Positions 10,152 to 21,749 of a stretch of 64,000 bases of DNA are shown piece after piece. A model generated the notes under the pieces. That model had not been told where the DNA came from and did not search any database. It saw only the letters and a program-made list of their open reading frames with translations. The position numbers were made by a program, and so were the translations under genes. Source of the DNA: Odiellus spinosus (lineage: Eukaryota; Arthropoda; Arachnida; Opiliones; Phalangiidae). The stretch lies in the NCBI GenBank assembly GCA_963920705.1, contig CAWUCO010000074.1:310001-374000 (forward strand). Direction: 5' to 3'. Every line of letters begins with the position of its first letter. Positions within the stretch are counted from its first letter, which is position 1.

Positions 10152-10597
10152 CCCCCTCCCCCCCACCTGTCCGTGCGCAGGGTGGGGGTAGTGTTCCATC
10201 CTTGTCGTGGTGAGGGGGCCCGAGTTCTAGGATCCGTCCTAGTTCCGCGAATTGGAACACGGCCGTCTCGCCCACACCCGGCCGACTCGCGGGGCCCGTC
10301 CTGGGCCCTGGCAGCTCCCTCTGCCTTTGAGTCGGTCTTGTTGGGTCACGGTTACATTACGGAGGCCGTATGGCACTGCTGTGTGGGTTCTGGTAGCCAA
10401 GCCGTTTCTCCACCTTCTGCTGCCTTAGCCTCCTCACGTGTGTGCGGGAGCACTGGTCTGGGATTCTTCGGTTCCCGCTGATTGACCTTGTTACCCGTTC
10501 CGGGCACGGTTTCGCGTGCGGCACTTTAGGGACAAATGATGTAGCCGCACGGATTGGCGGGGGTGTTATGTACTATGTTTACGGTGCACCCCCTTAA
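10152..10597 (+). mobile_element. GC-rich non-autonomous element, copy 2
   Basis: This is near-identical to 925-1373 in reverse orientation. The 14-bp word tgactggaagaaga stands immediately before it (10138-10151) and again after a short tail (10614-10627). A direct repeat of that length suggests a target-site duplication made by target-primed retrotransposition, which would make it SINE-like. It inserted near the upstream side of the Polinton ATPase. ORFs within it are not real genes. Confidence 0.75.
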
Positions 10598-10627
10598 CAA
10601 TCAAACCTGATGATGACTGGAAGAAGA

Positions 10628-11250
10628 GTAAAAAAGAAAGGGAGCTTGAAGTCAAAGAACGTGTCTTTTACAAAGTATTCGCTTGACACCGTCGAACCAA
10701 GCTGTTGAGGATCAAGGGTTGGGCGCAGTTTTTTAGGCGCTTTGACCTACAATGGATCGCGGAATACGACAATGGCGATTGAGGGATGACGCTTAGTCCT
10801 TGGTGAGATGACGTGGGCGTCCGGAGACTGGGACCACCGACGATAGCCACGAATGGTGGGAACTTCTATACATGGCAAAAGTTCTTTTTGACTCTAAAAA
10901 TAATTCAGGTGCAAAGGGGGTAAAAGTATTTTAAACCATCTCCGTTTGTGTTCACAACCCCCCCCCCAAAAAACAGGGGTGTCCGAATAAGGCTGGACAT
11001 CTAATGCAGCCCCCATCGTCTTTTGGCATAAAAACGAAATTCAACCTTACGCTCAGTACCATTACCGCTTCAGCACTTGTCGAGCAACATATATTTTAAA
11101 ACTTTTGAAAAAAAAACTTCGGATCATCGCGTAGATTTGACGTGAGTACATTTAATAAGACTTAGCTTCTTTTCTACCAACTTTTTGAAAACTTTTAAAT
11201 ATTTTTTCCCGCGAAGTAACAACGGCGCTAGACCCTTGTCGGCGCGCCCG
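10628..11250. other. spacer between ATPase and GC-rich gene
   Basis: No recognisable gene. A homopolymer C tract lies at 10963-10971. Open stretches on the minus strand (10668-10850) have no family match. Confidence 0.5.
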
Positions 11251-12195
11251 ATGGCGGAGGGGTACTCCCCCGAGAGCCCCTCGGGGAGCGAGAGCTCGGC
11301 GGCGAGCGAGATGAGTTCGAGGACCCCGTCGCCCGGACCGCAGTTCGGCCGCTTCGTGATGGACGAGGCGGACTCCGGCGACGGGGCCATATTCCCTGCT
11401 CGGGTTTGGGCCGACGCTTTCGGCCCCGCTTCCCCAATCGCCTCCCCAGCACCCGACACCGAGCCTCCGGTTTGGGTGGCACCAGCACCGCATTATCACA
11501 ACTTGGTAGCACCCGAACCGGAGTGGCCGGTCTAAGATATATAGGATGAGGTGGAGGAGGAGGGGGAGCCGATGGCCCAGCCGCAGCCTATGGAGGAGGA
11601 GGCGATGGCGAACGCCCAACCGATGGGGCATTCAATGGTGGAGCCGCTACCGCGCGTGGTGGACCATGCGCACGGCGTCAATGAAGAGACGCCGTGGACG
11701 GTTATGGAGCCACGCGGGTATATTAGGCCCGACTGCCAGTCCACCATGTATGTTTCATTACATTATATAAAATCCGTATTATAAAATCTTCCAAGCTTTT
11801 AATATTATTAATCTTTTAATAAAAGCCTACTACCCCGTCTCGGCGAAGTTTTTTTTGGGGCTCTGTGCCGGTACGAAGTAGAGTACGTTCGGGAATTTGA
11901 GAGATGTGTCACTGCTGCCATACGGCAGTGTACAGTAGTCATTGGCGACCGGTAAGAATATTTTTCCTAATATATTATTAAAAAAATACCGCCAAATATA
12001 TATTTACCGATTTTCGCCTTTTTTTTTACAGTCTCTGGGAGTTAGATTGCCGCTCGCTTCTGTATGATATTTGCCATTATTATTATTATTATTATTTGTT
12101 TTTACTAAGAGCTATGTTTTTTCTTTTGTTTTTTTAGACTTCGTGAAAACCTGGCGCAGATGAGGGATTACAGGATCATTATCTTCTTCCTGTAA
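11251..12195 (+). CDS. unrecognised spliced gene with GC-rich first exon
   Basis: ATG at 11251 opens a Ser/Pro/Glu-rich, low-complexity protein (MAEGYSPESPSGSESSAAS). A TAA and a TAG interrupt it at 11533-11544. These two stops lie in a 15-nt segment (11530-11544) that begins GT and ends AG. The same frame resumes with DEVEEEGEPMAQPQPMEEE and runs to a strong donor at 11748 (GTATGT). Acceptors and donors at 11825, 11952 (GTAAGA), 12031 (TTTACAG), 12062 and 12137 then join in phase through LPRLGEVFFGALCRYEVEYV, TVVIGDRLWELDCRSL and LRENLAQMRDYR to a TAA at 12193. Four consistent junctions argue for a real gene. Its composition differs sharply from the AT-rich flanks. No function can be named. 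Confidence 0.5.
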
Positions 12196-13057
12196 TCTCA
12201 TTTACGAGAGACTTGCTTTGTGCGTCCCTTGATCCCTTTTTTTCTTTTAAAAAAATGTATATATTGTAAATATTGTGTTAATTGTAAATAGTGTATATAT
12301 ATTGTATATTTTTTTATTAATTGTATGAATTGTTTAAAGTGTAAATAGTGTATATATTGTATTAATTTTATATGATATTAATTAAAATTTAAAAAACTTA
12401 AAAAGTGCATTTTGATAAAATTTTTTAGTCTATACGTCCTATAATAACACTGTATCTCGCCTCGCGATTAGTGTAGAACATACCAATACACTTAATTTAA
12501 TACTACCGAACTTTACCAAGATTGAATAAGATTGTACCTAAGAATAAGCCTTTAAAATATTACCCTTTAAATTATAGAATTAAAAATATAAATGGTAGAA
12601 ATATAGCAACTGGAGGACGAATAAAGTATCTATTTTTCTAATATATACTCTTGAGAGCAAGGATCGAATTGTTTATCCGCCCCTTCGCACGCTCTCTCGC
12701 TAAAACGATCTCGGACCGCGCCAGATATCGTAGAATAACGTAAAGGCTCCCGTAGCCACCACTAGCAACGTCGCGCTTCTCTCTCTCGGTCTAGCTCTTT
12801 TTCCTCGCTTAACCCAACGCGCGCCAGTAACAGAGAGAGGTTATTACCCTCCTCATAATGTAAGAAAGCCAACCTAACAGTGAACACACCAAAATTTAAA
12901 TTCAACTCTTTATTACGAAAAAAAAAATGGACCTTTTTAAGACCAAATAATACTATTTATATACATTTATACGATCATCCTTTCGCGTTGATTTTTTTTA
13001 CGCAGCGATTTCTAAACAATTCAAAGATAACATTATTTTTTAGATTTATACAGTTTT
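12196..13057. other. AT-rich spacer
   Basis: Contains tgtatatattgtaaa-type microsatellite sequence (12250-12370) and a CT-rich segment at 12640-12860. No gene seen. Confidence 0.55.
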
Positions 13058-13836
13058 TTATAACGCGTAAAAATATGGGACTGTCTCGTAATTGGGGAGT
13101 ACCCTTACTTTATCGACTACACAGCGATAAACTTTGGTTTCGTCTCTCGAGATCAGCGTATGATCCTGCAAGCGCCTAATCTGTTTTGGGACTGGGACTT
13201 GATATCCTTCAACCTTTTCGGTGTCTACTCCTATCAGGGCTTTTAAATTTTCAAAATTTATAATTTTTTCGTTGGAGGCGTTTATCCTAAACCCTATAAT
13301 TTTAGTAATATAACTATTAACCCCCGTATCGGGGTTGTGGATACAAAGGGAGTAATTTTTTGGGCCTCCCGCAGCCATCTCGGTTATGTAGCTCCGAGGT
13401 CCGTAAGATTCGAGTTCGTTTTTCATTTCACCCAAGTAGTCTCCGGTCTTGATCATTGACACGCCTGCAGGCCTGTTATGTCGGGATTTAATAGAAGTTG
13501 ATAGAACTGGCTAGGGTCTTTTACAATCTCTGTACGTGTCGTACGGACCTTCTCTCCAAATTTCCCCCAAAAAGCGTTGGCGCAGAGCTTACTTATTGTT
13601 CTTAATCCATAATTTTTAGCAATCTTCGTTATATCAAGCTCAATCCCTTCAACCTCTTTAAAATTTTTCACGTAGAGCTCTTTAGCTTCTTGGGTTTGGC
13701 AGTCGACAGGGAACCCGCTAGCCTCGGTCTTATAGCGTAAACACGCGTTTATATATTCGGTAAATAGTTCGCCAGTACCAGTCTTCTTATCATGCTGGGT
13801 AGTTTTGTACGACCACGCTTCGAAGGATTTTAAAAC
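13058..13836 (-). pseudogene. Polinton protein-primed DNA polymerase B, C-terminal fragment
   Basis: From 13836 downward the frame reads SGFPVDCQTQEAKELY, then GIELDITKIAKNYGLRTISK, then LCANAFWGKFGEK, the motif B region (K...N.xxGKFG) of type B polymerases. After PDITGLQ the frame shifts and resumes with KTGDYLGEMKNELESYG and GGPKNYSL, the C-terminal thumb region, to a stop at 13058. The segment between, which should contain the catalytic YxDTDS motif, is deleted. The exonuclease and TPR domains upstream are also missing. The enzyme would replicate the element by protein priming, but this copy cannot. Confidence 0.85.
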
Positions 13837-14091
13837 TTATTTATCCTTCCTTCTGAGAAGAATTAAGCCATCGCACCAGTGGCATATATGGTTTAAAGGT
13901 TTCAACTCGTAGATCTCCCAATAATACGGTAAAATGAAGATTAGCCCAAGAATATCGTACCATGGGGCCAGAACGAATCGGGAATTTAGAGTAATAATTG
14001 AACGAATAAGACCAATGGGGACCGTGATCGGAGTCAAGAGGACTCTAAGCCAGTATTTACAATGGTGAAGAGTGTAAAGGCCCGTTTTCAA
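13837..14091 (-). CDS. Polinton small membrane protein, copy A (5' part cut)
   Basis: This protein shares the C-terminal block SRFVLAPWYDILGLIFIL, then PYYWEIYELKPLNHICHWCD, with the ORF at 59815-60066. The block is hydrophobic and likely one or two membrane segments, ending in RRKDK. Differences between the two copies in this block are silent in this frame. The homology to the other copy stops around 14078, where the PIF/Harbinger element begins. On the other side it meets the truncated polymerase at 13836 with no spacing, a deletion junction. Function is unknown. Confidence 0.5.
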   Translation of the reverse strand: MKTGLYTLHHCKYWLRVLLTPITVPIGLIRSIITLNSRFVLAPWYDILGLIFILPYYWEIYELKPLNHICHWCDGLILLRRKDK

Positions 14092-14272
14092 TCAAGCTTT
14101 TCTAGAAGCTTTTTTAGACGCTTCGCTTCAATCTCAAATCGCTATTTGCATGACAAAAACGCGATTCAAATGGCGAAGCAAAAGCTTAACTTCTCATCCG
14201 TTTTCAAATTCGATTCTCGCACCTTTCCACGCCGCTGTCTGTCGTCCGCTAAGTTTTTAAGCCAGTTTAAAA

Positions 14273-16809
14273 TGGCGGTCACCCAACGAAGGCGACGTTT
14301 GTTGTTACGAAGACAACTTCTACTCGTACAACTTTATTATCAAATAATGGGCACCCAGAAGAAGTACAAACGAAAAAGATGGTGGGTGCATCCTATATGG
14401 AGAAAAAGCACGCAGGGACATTATAGGACCTTGGTAAGAATTAAAATATATTAAGCCTTGGTTTTCTAATTTAATCATTATCATTTCCTTTATTTTTAAT
14501 AAATTGAGTTTCTTTTCAGATAAAAACAATGCGCCAAACCGACCACAAAAAATTTGCAAATTTTACACGCATATCACCAAATTTGTTTGACAAACTTTTA
14601 AATATAGTGGGACCTCGACTGCAAAAAATCCACCTGGAAGAAAACCGATCTCCCCCGGAGAAAGGCTAGCTGTGACATTGAGGTTCGTATCTTCAATTAA
14701 ATCGAATACCGCAATGAAGATGTTTAATATTTCAGATTATTTCTTTTAGATATTTGGCTACAGGTGATGGTTTTGATTCCATGGCTTACGCATTCCGCCT
14801 TGGGAAAACTACCACGCACAACATCAAAGAAACTTGCGAAGCGCTTTGGGAAGTTTTACATCCAATTTATTTAATGGGAAGAGTGGTACTCTTTATTATA
14901 ATTATAAAGTGAGTGTTGTATTAATTATAAATTCGCTATCTATTCACCATGATGATTAACTAATATTATTAAATTAATTGCCGAGACTTAAAATTATCGT
15001 TACAAAAACAGTTAATTGAAAAGTTTGAATAGGTCCGAAACTAATCTCGAAGTAGTCAGTCTCATTAATTTAATCAAAACTCAAAAGTAAAATAATGAAA
15101 AGTTGGACTGAGCCGGACCGAGGTGGAACGGTCTCTCCCTCTGTGAGGGGTAAAAACGTTCGTCCAAAATATGGCTGCTGGTCTAGTCCCAGACTTTCTG
15201 TTCTTTTATGTTTGTGATATAATACTTTTCAAAATTCACTGACATATCTCGTATTATTTAGAGTTTCAACTCTATCGTATTAATGGCTGTGGTTGATGCA
15301 AACTATAAATTCCTCGTTGTGGATGTTGGTGGTTGTACGGGTTCCATTCCGATGGAGGAATTTTTAAGGCCTCTGATTTTGGTCAGGCACTAGAGAAGGA
15401 AAGGCGGGTTTTCCTCCACCAGGTTCACTACCTTTTACTGAAATTACTGCCCCACATGTAGTGGTTGGCGATGACGCGTTTCAACTTCTACCAAACTTTA
15501 TGAAACCGTTTTCAAGAGAAGGAAATCTTGCCAACAAAGAACTTATTTTTAATTACCGTTTGAGTCGCGGACGGTAAGTTTGAAAATGTTTGAAAATATT
15601 TAGTCCATAGGGTGTTGGAAGAAAGGGGTTCCCCTATTGGCCGCCATGTATTTTAAATAATTGAAGGATTTGGTTTAGGTGGACAAGTGAAAATGCTTTT
15701 GGGATACTTGCAACGAGATTCAGGGTATTTCGACGACCTCTCATGCTCAAACCTGCGAATGTGGACCGAGTGATTAGAGCGTGTGTTGCACTTCATAACT
15801 TTTTATTAACGGTAAAATTGGAGATGTTTGAAAATATTTAGTCCACAGGGTGTTGGAAGAAAGGGGATTCCCCCTATTGGCCGCCATGTATTTTAAATAA
15901 TTCAAGGATTTGGTTTAGGTGGACAAGTGAAAATGCTTTTGGGATACTTGCAACGAGATTCAGGGTATTTCGACGACCTCTCATGCTCAAACCTGCGAAT
16001 GTGGACCGAGTGATTAGAGCGTGTGTTGCACTTCATAACTTTTTATTAACGGTAAAATTGGAGATGTTTGAAAATATTTAGTCCACAGGGTGTTGGAAGA
16101 AAGGGGATTCCCCCTATTGGCCGCCATGTATTTTAAATAATTCAAGGATTTGGTTTAGGAGGACAAGTGAAAATGCTTTTGGGATACTTGCAACGAGATT
16201 CAGGGTATTTCGACGACCTCTCATGCTCAAACCTGCGAATGTGGACCGAGTGATTAGAGCGTGTGTTGCACTTCATAACTTTTTATTAACGGTAAAATTG
16301 GAGATGTTTGAAAATATTTAGTCCATAGGGTGTTGGAAGAAAGGGGGTTCCCCTATTGGCCGCCATGTATTTTAAATAATTCAAGGATTTGGTTTAGGAG
16401 GACAAGTGAAAATGCTTTTGGGATACTTGCAACGAGATTCAGGGTATTTCGACGACCTCTCAAGCTCAAACCTGCGAATGTGGACCGAGTGATTAGAGCG
16501 TGTGTTGCACTTCATAACTTTTTATTAACTGAGGAGGAAAACAGCAAAGAAAAAATTTACTGCCCAAATGACTACGCTGACTACATAGAAAAGAACACTG
16601 GAAAACTAGTTATCGGAGAATGGGAAAACATTTTGAAAAAAGATGGGGCAAACGCATTTCAAAATCAACAAGCAACTGCAGCAAGACATTTTAGCCGAAA
16701 TGCAAATAATGTACGACAAACCTTCGCCAAATATTTTATAAGCACAGAAAGGGAGGTCGACTGGCAATGGGACCTAAAAGGTCTACAAAAAGACTTAAAA
16801 ATAAACTAG
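14273..16809 (+). pseudogene. PIF/Harbinger transposase, multi-exon, frameshifted
   Basis: Exon 1 (ATG 14273) has the Arg-rich start and KRKRWWVHPIW, usual for the family, and ends at GTAAGA (about 14433). Exon 2 (from about 14520) has FANFTRISPNLFDKLLNIVG and PISPGERLAVTLR, with a frameshift between. Exon 3 reads YLATGDGFDSMAYAFRLGK. Exon 4 (about 15260) holds the first catalytic Asp (MAVVDANYKFLVVDVG) and VVVGDDAFQLLPNFMKP (second Asp), again shifted, then FNYRLSRGR. The last exon continues with RTSENAFGILATRFRVF and ACVALHNFL. It would be a DDE nuclease for cut-and-paste transposition. The last exon is present four times. Confidence 0.85.
15589..16530 (+). repeat. 240-bp tandem multiplication of intron plus last exon
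   Basis: Units start at about 15589, 15827, 16067 and 16307 (period 238-240 bp). Each carries the intron end (atttggtttag) and the exon start coding SENAFGILATRFRVF. The first three units end at aacggtaaaattgg, which recreates a donor-like site. The fourth continues into the true coding 3' end. The repeated exon is 133 bp to that donor, so including more than one would shift the frame. Confidence 0.85.
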
Positions 16810-16879
16810 TTTTTAATAAAAATACAAAAATTAATGAGCTTTATTCATTGTTGTCTATATGAGACATAATTAAATTAAT

Positions 16880-16990
16880 TCACATTTTCTCCTCTTCGGT
16901 AGAGGAAGATCTTGTAATAAACTTGCAGCGTAGTCTCCAAAAGCCGATGCCGAATCATCAGGCTTGTTTAATTCTCTAAATTATACTTCC
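16880..16990 (-). pseudogene. tail of Harbinger second gene (Myb/MADF type)
   Basis: The minus strand reads NKPDDSASAFGDYAASLLQD, then LPLPKRRKCELI. This is the typical C-terminus of the Myb/SANT or MADF accessory protein of PIF/Harbinger elements (phenylalanine/leucine, then a basic KRRK and amphipathic end). It converges with the transposase, as expected for the superfamily. The rest of the gene is not seen. Confidence 0.5.
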
Positions 16991-17027
16991 AATTAGTGTT
17001 TGACCTCAGAAAACTAATATCTTAAAC

Positions 17028-17206
17028 ATAATTATTAGGGGTGTGCGAGTACTTGACAATTGTGAATACCAAGTTCCGAGGCAGAGTACTCGTTATACCA
17101 TTACTCGGCACCAAGGCTAAAACAATACTCGAGGAGTCCAGTTTTCCAGGACTCAACTCTAAACCAAATAAACCGGACTCGCACACTCTCTAATAATTAT
17201 ATTTAC
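17028..17206. mobile_element. foldback MITE with gtgtgcgagt ends
   Basis: The left end aattattaggggtgtgcgag and the right end (ctcgcacactctctaataatt) are inverted copies. Inner words gtactcg and ctcggcacc are repeated. At about 179 bp it is non-coding. The outermost AT part may be the inverted repeat or the target. Confidence 0.65.
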
Positions 17207-18499
17207 AGATGTAATTTCTATCCGAATTTTGAATAAATAAGAAGGGGATAAAGAATTGGAATCATAATATCTTTGGATAAGTTGAAATCTACTGAATATT
17301 TTTCATGCAACTAGAAGTAGACTTTTCCCAATTAATTGAGGCTTTGAAACAGTTTTTTTTCTTACTTGTTGGGTCATTCCATGAGGAATCAGGGAGTGTT
17401 CACACCATGGGTCGGCCAATTTTGTTCAAACTTGGAACACTTGTTTATAGGCCCAATTTATGTACGAAACCCGATTATTGCGCCAAAATTTTGAATAGGA
17501 CGAGAATTACAGCGATTTTAAAAATACCCGCATTTTCACTTTTGGCCGATGACGTTTTTGGTACATTTTAGAAAAAATTCAATATGTATATTTTTTGATG
17601 AGATACAATTTTGAAATTTTGCCCTCTTATAGAAAACTTTGTGGCTAATACGCTGACATTAAGTTCGTAAGGCTGCGATAATTACAGGTCTCGTTATTGA
17701 CTCCTAAAGTCAAAAGTTTTTTTTCGGGGGGGGGGGGGTCCGCTCAATTAGTGCTCGGAATATGTATAACTTTTATCCATCAGATAAAGCATATTGAATC
17801 GATATTTCTATTATTCACGCAAATAATCTTATCTACTTTTATTTACGAATAATCGTGTCTGTCAATAAATTAACTCTTCGAAGAGTAGTTCAATGTTTTA
17901 TTATTTGTCATATCAAAAAGGTGCGTTGTTTTTATGTAGTATAATTTTAATAGTTTTAGAATTTAATTTTTCTCGGGTTAAGGGTCAAAAAATTTATTTA
18001 ACTACTAAAGAATCCTACTCTTTAAAAAAACTTTAATTTGTAAAGTGAAATTAAATAATAAAACATATATGCTAGTTCAATTCCCGCAAAAAATTACCAA
18101 TAGGATTGAATTTGAACCAACTGGTATGTTTTTTATGAAATGAAGTCTACGATACGAATAAAACAAGGTGGTCCAGCCTATAATAGCTACACCCCTAACA
18201 CTTAGTTTTTCGATAATTTTTCCACTTCTTTTTTTCCCACTTTTAAATTTTTTAATTTTCGACTTTTTATTTTTAATCATGCGCGACTACTTGTGTTTCG
18301 TCATTTCCAACGGCGGCAGCGGCGAAACGTCGAATACAATACATACACCCCTTCCTAGGGAGAAGGATGTGGCTAAAAATTGATAAGCTATTTTTTTAGT
18401 GAGAGTAAGTGAAGACTACTCTGAAATCAGTTCTTAGGAATATTATGTACAGATCACAATATCGAGATATCGCGGAAAGGTCATTATTTAATTGGTGTC
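17207..18499. other. AT-rich spacer
   Basis: No gene recognised. A G homopolymer (12 bases) lies at 17727-17738. Short ORFs here have no family signature. Confidence 0.55.
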
Positions 18500-20490
18500 A
18501 TGGCAGAGGCCCAGAGCAGTAAAGTACCACAGGCGAGAAGTGAAATTTGGAATCACTACCGGCGCAGTGTTCAGACATCGGCAGCGGGTGTTTCTAAGCA
18601 AGTGGCGACGTGTTTATATTGTGTAACGTATGGGCATGATATAGAACCATTGATTAATAAATTATTCATACGTCTTAAATTTGTTTCAACTAGCGCTTCT
18701 TATTCACAAGGGCCGCGTGCAAATATAAGCACTGGTAATTTATGGTACCATATTGAAAAGAAGCATCCAGAAAAACTATCTACTAACAGATCAACAAATA
18801 CGGTAAGTTTAGCTTCTTGTCGAGGTGATGTGTCACTTCAATTGCACCTAATAATGTGTTTCACTGTTAAAATTAATTAAATGACCGATTATAGATAAAC
18901 CCAAAATTCATTGATGATGCTAGGAATAAAATGTTTAAGTGTATAGTATTGACCGATAAACCATTTGATGTCGCTGAAGATCTTAATTTTCAATCATTTT
19001 TACATTCTGCCAATCCAAACTGCTCTATTGTTGCTGATAGTTTGGTCTTAAGCGCTAAAACCATTAAAAGTGAGCTGTTAAAACTCCATAAAGAAGAACT
19101 TAAAGTGTCCAATAGTTTTCAGGTATGAGGTGTCTAACTTGAACCCGCCGCCCTGGGCGTTACTGTGAATGTTATTAGTGTTTTTATTATTATTGTTATT
19201 CTCCCATTACTCAGTTATAACGCTAATTGTACAGGCATCCCAAACTATTACGTGGTTTTTTGCTGCTTCATTCGCGACATTGAAATAAGGTCCTCTGAGC
19301 AGGCTGCGCTTTTTTTTGGCCTATTAAGCGTCATCTGATAAGTAGACCACTAACACTAACTAACATTGGCACCATTAATAGAGTAGCGATTAAGATTGCA
19401 ATGAGGATTTGATTGATATTGGTGACGTTACGTGACGCCGTGGGTTACGTTATTATAAACGTCATTGCCAGTTAAATTATATTCTCCTTATACCGCAGAA
19501 TATCTCAAGTGAAATATCATTTACTATGGATTGTTGGACTTCGCCGAATCGCATCCCATTTATGGGTGTAACAGCTCATTGGCTTTCTGCCTATTGGGTA
19601 GTGAGTAGTACTCTTCTTGGGTTTGTTCATTTTCCAGCACGGCATACGGGCATTAACATTTGTGATAAATTTTTAAATCTGATCAATGACAGAAAAATGA
19701 CTAAGGTAGGTTTTTTTTCGTTTTTTATTTGGTGTTTCGTTACTGCTCATGATATCTCACCTTAAAACTTTAAAGGGGCCTAAGTTGGCCATGTAAGTGT
19801 GGAACCTTTTCTATTCCAATCTAAAACATTCACGAACAAATTTTGCTGCCTGCTAATTTGGCCTTGAATACCTTCAATTGTATAGCTATCTTAGGAAATA
19901 GGTCCTCTTCAAACAATCCTAGTCCTGTGGTCCATGAATACTATATAATTTTATAAAAGCAGTAACCATTATGTTTCCAAATTGAGCAGTACGGAGTTAC
20001 ATACAGGTGTGGAAGTTTCTAAATTATATATCGTTTCAAAATTAGGTATTAGCTATAACCATGGATAATGCTTCGAACAACGACACATTACCAAAGAGTT
20101 TGAAAGGAGAAGTGAAACTTTAGGGCTTAGATTTAATGCTAATAATCGCATCCGGTGCGTTGCGCACGTTCTTGATCTATCGGTGTGTACAATTTTGGAC
20201 CATCTTAAATCAACACCAAAGCACGATAATGAAGCCGACTACGGACCAGAAGACGAAGAAATAATCCTTGTTGATACGACTACGATTGGCAGTACTGTAG
20301 CAAAGGTAACGATCAATATCCTTTATTTCAAATTAAGGTAAATTGATGTGATGTGGAACTGTGTCTTTGTCTCGTTGCATTGGTGAGGGCGCATCCTGCT
20401 AGTCAGGGTCGACCTGCGCTTGTGCAAAAGAAGTGTCAACATAATGCACGGTTAGGTTTACACCGAAACCAAAGGCAGGCCGCGCGGAGG

Positions 20491-20588
20491 TATAGTAGAA
20501 ATTACCCTTGCTTTAGACAAACATATTCATAGAGAACCGGTTTTTAAAATATTAATTTTTACCTAAAACAAGGGTGTATTCTACTATA
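20491..20588. mobile_element. 98-bp MITE in a hAT intron
   Basis: The inverted ends tatagtagaaattaccctt and its mirror (aagggtgtattctactata) enclose under 60 bp. The flanking TA suits a Tc1/mariner-type MITE. Confidence 0.65.
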
Positions 20589-21749
20589 GATAGATGTACA
20601 AATGTCAGAAACGCTTAACTATCTTCCCAGATTTTGGCATACAAATACCTCATTGTAATGTTGAGATAATCGTGGTATAATGTCCCGTTACTCGCATTAA
20701 ATACTTCATAGATTCGGTCCATTGTGTTGAAAATCAGACTATCTAACTTAAAAGAAGAAAAATTACGTAAAAAAAATCTAAGTAATGGCTTCGGCGATAT
20801 AAAGGTGACATTGGATGTCAAGACACGATGAAATTCGTCGTATTTCATGCTTGAAAGAGCACTGCGTTTGAAAACGGTGAGATAGCGTAAAGATGTCTTC
20901 GTACTATTGGCTTAACAATATTTCAAATGAAGTCTCTTCAGACAATAATACAGAATGACCATGAGTTACAATCATTTGATATAACCGAAACGGAATGGGA
21001 TAGTATTGAACATTTTGTGAATATCCTAAAAGTGCGAAATATTTTTTTAAATTACATTTTATTTTTTGAATTTTGAGATACACATTTATTAACTTGAACG
21101 TTTGTGTCCTATAGAGTTTCACTGTAGCAACTCAGAGGATTTCCGCAGCGAAAAACCCAACTATTTCACTGGTTATGCCAATGTATCATTGGTTATTGAA
21201 AAACCCACAAACCGCAATTGATAAAAGTAATGGCCCAAAAGAAGATGATAAATTACGAAGATTTGTCAAATACTGCAGCAACCTGGATCGCCGTTGGTAA
21301 GTAAATAGTGTTTATTGTGCATTTAAATGTTCCTGAAAGTTTATCCAACTTGAATTTACTTCGTCGTAACTAAATGTAATTCAGTCTTGACGGTGTTAAC
21401 TGAATGGGGGTGACCTTTATGCGTGTTATTAAATGTTGTGGTGATGCACTATACTCACAGCAGTTGGCAACCATAGTTTACTTATTTCTCTGATCTTAAA
21501 AACTATGTACTAAAGCGCCTTAGCCTTTCACTTTTTGGAACCGCTTTTTAACTAGATTATAGTGGACTGCAGGACAACTGTTCAAATTATCCCAATAGTT
21601 TGGTAGTTATTCAAAAGTTAAATTGAGAGTGAAGAGGAAAGTCGAGATTGTTTATCGATTCTTTTAGCAAAAGTAAGACCTGTTTGCGTTTGCATAGTAT
21701 AAAATATATAGTGTCTCAGAATCATGCTAAAAATTTATAAAGGTTCAGA

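Larger units (their letters stand above)
14079..16990 (+). mobile_element. PIF/Harbinger DNA transposon
   Basis: The left edge is taken where homology to the Polinton membrane-protein gene stops, just after a TAA (a typical 3-bp Harbinger target). The following aggcccgttttcaatcaagc could be the terminal repeat. The matching right end is not found, so the right boundary is approximate. It includes a transposase gene on plus and the tail of the usual second gene on minus. It inserted into a Polinton gene. Confidence 0.7.

Noticed and set aside
11124-11631. Minus-strand ORFs opposite the GC-rich gene
   Set aside because: High GC leaves several frames open. The plus strand has consistent splice sites and the minus does not.
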